Of a stretch of 64,000 bases of DNA, positions 60,647 through 64,000 are shown one piece after another. A program made the translations under genes and the position numbers. Source of the DNA: Nannobrachium achirus. Lineage: Eukaryota; Chordata; Actinopteri; Myctophiformes; Myctophidae. The DNA lies in NCBI GenBank assembly GCA_963921795.1, contig OY997652.1, positions 58,950,919-59,014,918 of the forward strand, given 5' to 3'. Within the stretch, counting starts at the first letter, position 1. The number at the start of each line of letters is the position of its first letter. The notes below the pieces were generated by a model. That model saw nothing but the letters and a program-made list of their open reading frames with translations. It did no database searches and was not told the origin of the DNA.

Positions 60647-61600
60647 TGACAGTCAGACGTGTGTTTGTGTGCTGCCTTCCTTAGCCGGTCGGTCTGTCTG
60701 TGAGCACGGTTGTGGTAGGGCCTGGCCAGAAAGCCAAACTAACCAATCACGCATTGATTCTTCTAAAAAAAAAGTTGATTGCTGTCCTTTTTGACCAATC
60801 CCTTGGGGAGAAAACACACGTGCTTTTCTGTTTAGAGAGGGGAGGGGGCGAGTAGCTGTCAGCACAGGCCAGCTGTGGTGTCAAGTTACACAGGCAGGGC
60901 TGCTGTATGAAGCCCTGCTGCTGCTGGCTATGTGGCCTGCGCAAAGGGGATCTTTTTATTTTTTTCAGGAGGCACCAGGCCACCAGGCCGTGGCGGCGGC
61001 GCAGTCCACCGGGAATCGTCCCCCTACTCCCTACTGTCAATCCGGGCCTGCTCGACCGAGTCGGGGGGACAGTAAGGAACAAAGAGAGAGCAAGAGATAG
61101 ACACAGAGAGATCCAGGCAGGTCCACAGGCGTGCTTCATGGAGGCCCGGTCCGGAGTCACACTCTTGGTCTGCAGCTGAGTAGTCGAGTTTTAGTAGCAA
61201 TCCCAGCAGCTGAGTTGTCGAGTTTTAGGTTTTTAGGTTGTCGAGTTTCCAGGAACTGGAACTGTGGAGTGGGAGACAGAAAAGAAACTCCGGGGATGAT
61301 CCCCGGAGTTCGAATTAGTGGCAGGCCTTATAGTGGCAGGCACAGGGCTAGTTACAATTGCACCGATGTGACACAAACCCACATATTCTTGTTAGACAAC
61401 ATTTGAAAACATCATGGAGGTAACACCAACAACACCAGAGAAAGACAAAATAATGGCCCCAAAAATACTGAAAGAAGACATAACGCTTCCAGTAGGACAT
61501 GTTATTGCTACTGCACCCAGGGAGCGGTTGTAGAAGTCAATCTAATCTAATCTAGTAGAAGCTAATAAGAAGTCAATCAATCTATTTCATGAAAAAAATT
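60647..61600. other. Non-coding interval
   Basis: No gene recognised. Confidence 0.3.
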
Positions 61601-61654
61601 GAAAATAGTAGATCTAGCTCACAATGTGTCAAGATGTGACACTAGTTTCAAACT

Positions 61655-62148
61655 AGTGAAAACAGCTAAAATCGAATCGCATCGTTTTATTTTGTATCGT
61701 ATCAAATCGGCAGTGCAAAGAATCGATTGTATCGATACTACCTACTTGTGCATTGTATTTAGCATTTTTAAGAAGAAAAATTTAAAAGGAGGGGTTTAAT
61801 TACTTTTCCTTTCCATATAGCTACACTGGTCTATCGATAAATGTGTGTAACACTGGGTTCATGTCAAGGTGGAAGTTTGTCAATATACTTTGTCCATGTA
61901 TTTGGCAGATAATCACTGTGTTTACTTATTTATATCCATAATAATACATGTTTCCCTTAAAAACCTGCACTATCCACACCTTTCACACAGATTTAATTTC
62001 TTTGCTAAATAGTTACTATATCGATTTTAAATCATTGAATCGAATCGTATTGTATCGCCATGAATGAACCAATATCGTCCATGTATCGCATCGTCAACCA
62101 TGTATCGTGATATGTATCGAATCACTATTAAAATGTATCGTTACACCC
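61655..62148. mobile_element. hAT-like MITE rich in TATCGAT motifs
   Basis: The right end GTATCGTTACACCCCTA is typical of this type; the interior has GAATCG/TATCGAT motifs in both orientations. The left end is eroded. A half palindrome lies just outside at 61601-61640. Confidence 0.6.
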
Positions 62149-62499
62149 CTACTAGTTTGGGTCGCGGGAAGACATAGATTTTCTCTTTTGGGTCTCACCA
62201 TTCACCTGTTTTCAGGAGCTCACACCCCACTTCTTTACGACTGCATAAGCCTGCGATGTGACAGTAAAACACCAAGGTATTTTAAAGTATTTTAAAAGTG
62301 CACCGTGTAGCGCTTTGCTGCTTGTAACCTGCGGAAAAAAACAGTTTGTAGAGAGCTGTGTTTACGAGGGACATTGTTCCTTTAAACCGAAGGGACAGCT
62401 GTCTGGTGACTAAGCCACACTGTTCCCATAACCGGGAGTGACACGTCGGGACAGGACACTGTAACTGGCCGTGTGCCCACATGAACCCTAGCTCACAAC

Positions 62500-63014
62500 C
62501 CATGGATACCATGTAGTTTCATCGTTTGACAGCACAATAATCAGTGTATTTTGTATTCATGTACATTTGTGTTCCCAGGTATTTAACCACTTGAACCGTC
62601 AATAATTAATAAACTTGACCTATATAGGGTGTGCCAAATGTAGTTCTAAGAGCGGCCATTTCTTGGGTAAACACAGGTGTTCTGATTGGAGTAAAGCATT
62701 AGTTCTATGCAATCAAACAATTTAAACACCTGTGTTTTTACCCAAGAAATGGCCGCTAAGGACTACAATGACGTAGGCGCTGGCACACACTATGGGTCTG
62801 CTCTTTTCCCCATCTACACGAAAACTCTTTGCCAAAAATAGCCCATCTATAAGCTCACAACGCCTCGCGCTGTAGATCTGCTATTTTTGGCTAAAGTTAT
62901 AAGAATATGGACGCTAGGGTTCAAGTGGTTAATATAGAAATGGAGAAAAAAAGCTTCTATCACACAAAGATTTGGAGGACCCCCTGTAGTCCGGACCCCC
63001 TGTTGAAGACCCCT
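62500..63014 (+). mobile_element. hAT-like MITE (17008 family) split by another MITE
   Basis: Matches 17090-17421 throughout and ends TGTTGAAGACCCCTG; the left terminus is missing. Palindrome at 62832-62890. Interrupted at about 62621-62795. Confidence 0.85.
62621..62795. mobile_element. Nested foldback MITE
   Basis: TATAGGGTGTGCCA pairs with TGGCACACACTATG, and GCGGCCATTTCTTGGGTAAA with its mirror. The uninterrupted host element is visible at 17198-17215. The arm motif AACACAGGTGTT...TGATTGG is shared with 17763-17785. Confidence 0.85.
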
Positions 63015-63733
63015 GCCCTAGCTATAGCGTCCCTATTCTGGGGACGTCAAGATATAAGCGAACATTAGGCAAAACCGTTAAAACATCCGGCAAGAAATGG
63101 ACAATACAAGATCGCAACATGTTGTGGGAGCTCGTAGATTGGTTATTTTCAGCAAAGATATTATAAGAGGGGAAAAGGAGAGGGGGTTCTGTATAGACCC
63201 TGGGAGACTCGAGGTATGGTATATATATGTAGGGTTTATGTCGACTTCTAGGCCGTGTATGGGGTTTATGTGGGCAACTTCTTCCAGGCCATAAATAATG
63301 ATTGAGTCGTACAATTTTAGGATACAGTATGTTTATGCAATTTCAAGGGGAGCTCAGTGTACAATTTAACATTTAAGTTTTAAAAAGAACATTTCAATAA
63401 AAATAGAAAATAACAAGTAAAAAAAGAAAAAAAAACTGCTATATTACTGAAACTTCTCATGCTCACTCGTTCTTGGTCATTAAAAAGTGGCATCGGCACA
63501 CCCCTACTTTGATTTTTGATGTGTCAGTTTAAACTAATATTATGCGGGGGGCCCCGTGAGTCAGGGGGCCCAGGCTGTCTAGCCTTGATTTGCTGTTGAG
63601 GTGTTCAATATCAAGTGGCGTCTAACGATGGAAAGAACAGAAATGCTCACACTATCTCTTGCTCCATCCGCGCATACTGTTGCTGTCGGGAAGAAACCCG
63701 TCTCTGTACTTGCATCGTAAATGAGCGCCCTTA

Positions 63734-63764
<31 letters not shown>

Positions 63765-63777
63765 GAGGGTTTTTTAG
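63015..63777. other. Non-coding interval with eroded palindrome and T tract
   Basis: Eroded palindrome 63100-63150 and a T tract 63738-63763. No gene. Confidence 0.35.
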
Positions 63778-64000
63778 CAGTGGCGTCAGTTCAGAAAAAG
63801 CTAAGGTATGGCAACATGACTGGTGTCTTGCACGCGTGCCTTTGCGCGCGTGCAAGGCACCAGTCATGTTGCCATACCTTAGCAACAGGCATGATACATT
63901 TATTTTAAATACATTTGATTTTTTCCCCCCGTTTCTATGGTTTCTTGATATGGCAGCTGACCTGCGGAACCTGGCAATATACCATTTTGTCAAAATGGGG
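63778..64000 (+). mobile_element. hAT-like MITE (36851 family), cut by window end
   Basis: CAGTGGCGTCAGTTCAG start, then GCTAAGGTATGGCAACATGA, as in 36851-37319. A strong hairpin (63800-63883) has arms GCTAAGGTATGGCAACATGA and its mirror, extended by TTGCACGCG / CGCGTGCAA. Confidence 0.85.

Overview
The window looks like teleost (ray-finned fish) nuclear DNA from a repeat-dense, gene-poor region. The signs are long (GT)n, (GA)n and (CATA)n microsatellites, GT-AG introns, LINE and tRNA-SINE tails typical of fish, and a very high load of hAT-like, TTAA-type, EnSpm/CACTA and pogo DNA transposons. Nothing is bacterial, and I saw no retrovirus, LTR element or Polinton. The species cannot be named from sequence alone.

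Layout. 1-2552: a pogo-type transposase gene entering from the left edge, with two introns, an in-frame minisatellite and a C-terminal PHD-like zinc finger. 2553-15309: stacked repeats, including a CGGBP1-like hAT element (4658-6753), a small hAT with perfect 8-bp target duplications (7456-7948), a MITE with ~70-bp terminal inverted repeats (7961-8447), an RTE-like LINE end and an L2-like LINE end. 15310-31179: a near-complete ~15.9-kb EnSpm/CACTA-like transposon that starts CACTG, ends CAGTG and carries two intact genes on the + strand: a C2H2-zinc-finger transposase (21382-24072) and a four-exon PB1/'SAMD3-like' companion protein (24775-28014). It also has two minisatellites and a dense right subterminal repeat array, and hosts several nested MITEs. 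31180-35800: MITEs, a tRNA-derived SINE and a possible GC-rich first exon. 35801-36692: an intronless, frameshifted abhd11 copy, the only recognisable host-gene sequence. 36693-64000: more hAT/TTAA MITEs, a LINE 3' end, a 2.1-kb foldback element made of ~48-bp repeats (44096-46224), a fresh 369-bp tandem duplication (52061-52798) and a 248-bp element with perfect 9-bp target duplications (60390-60637).

How it fits together. The two genes of the EnSpm-like element are collinear, share one orientation and lie between matching termini, so they look like the two products of one transposon, as in plant CACTA elements (inference). The most striking unexplained signal is a 45-75-bp near-perfect palindrome, arm consensus AAATAGCAGATCTACAAGCT, present about 30 times (whole or half) and lodged inside several otherwise unrelated MITE families as well as in introns. 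I cannot match it to a named repeat.
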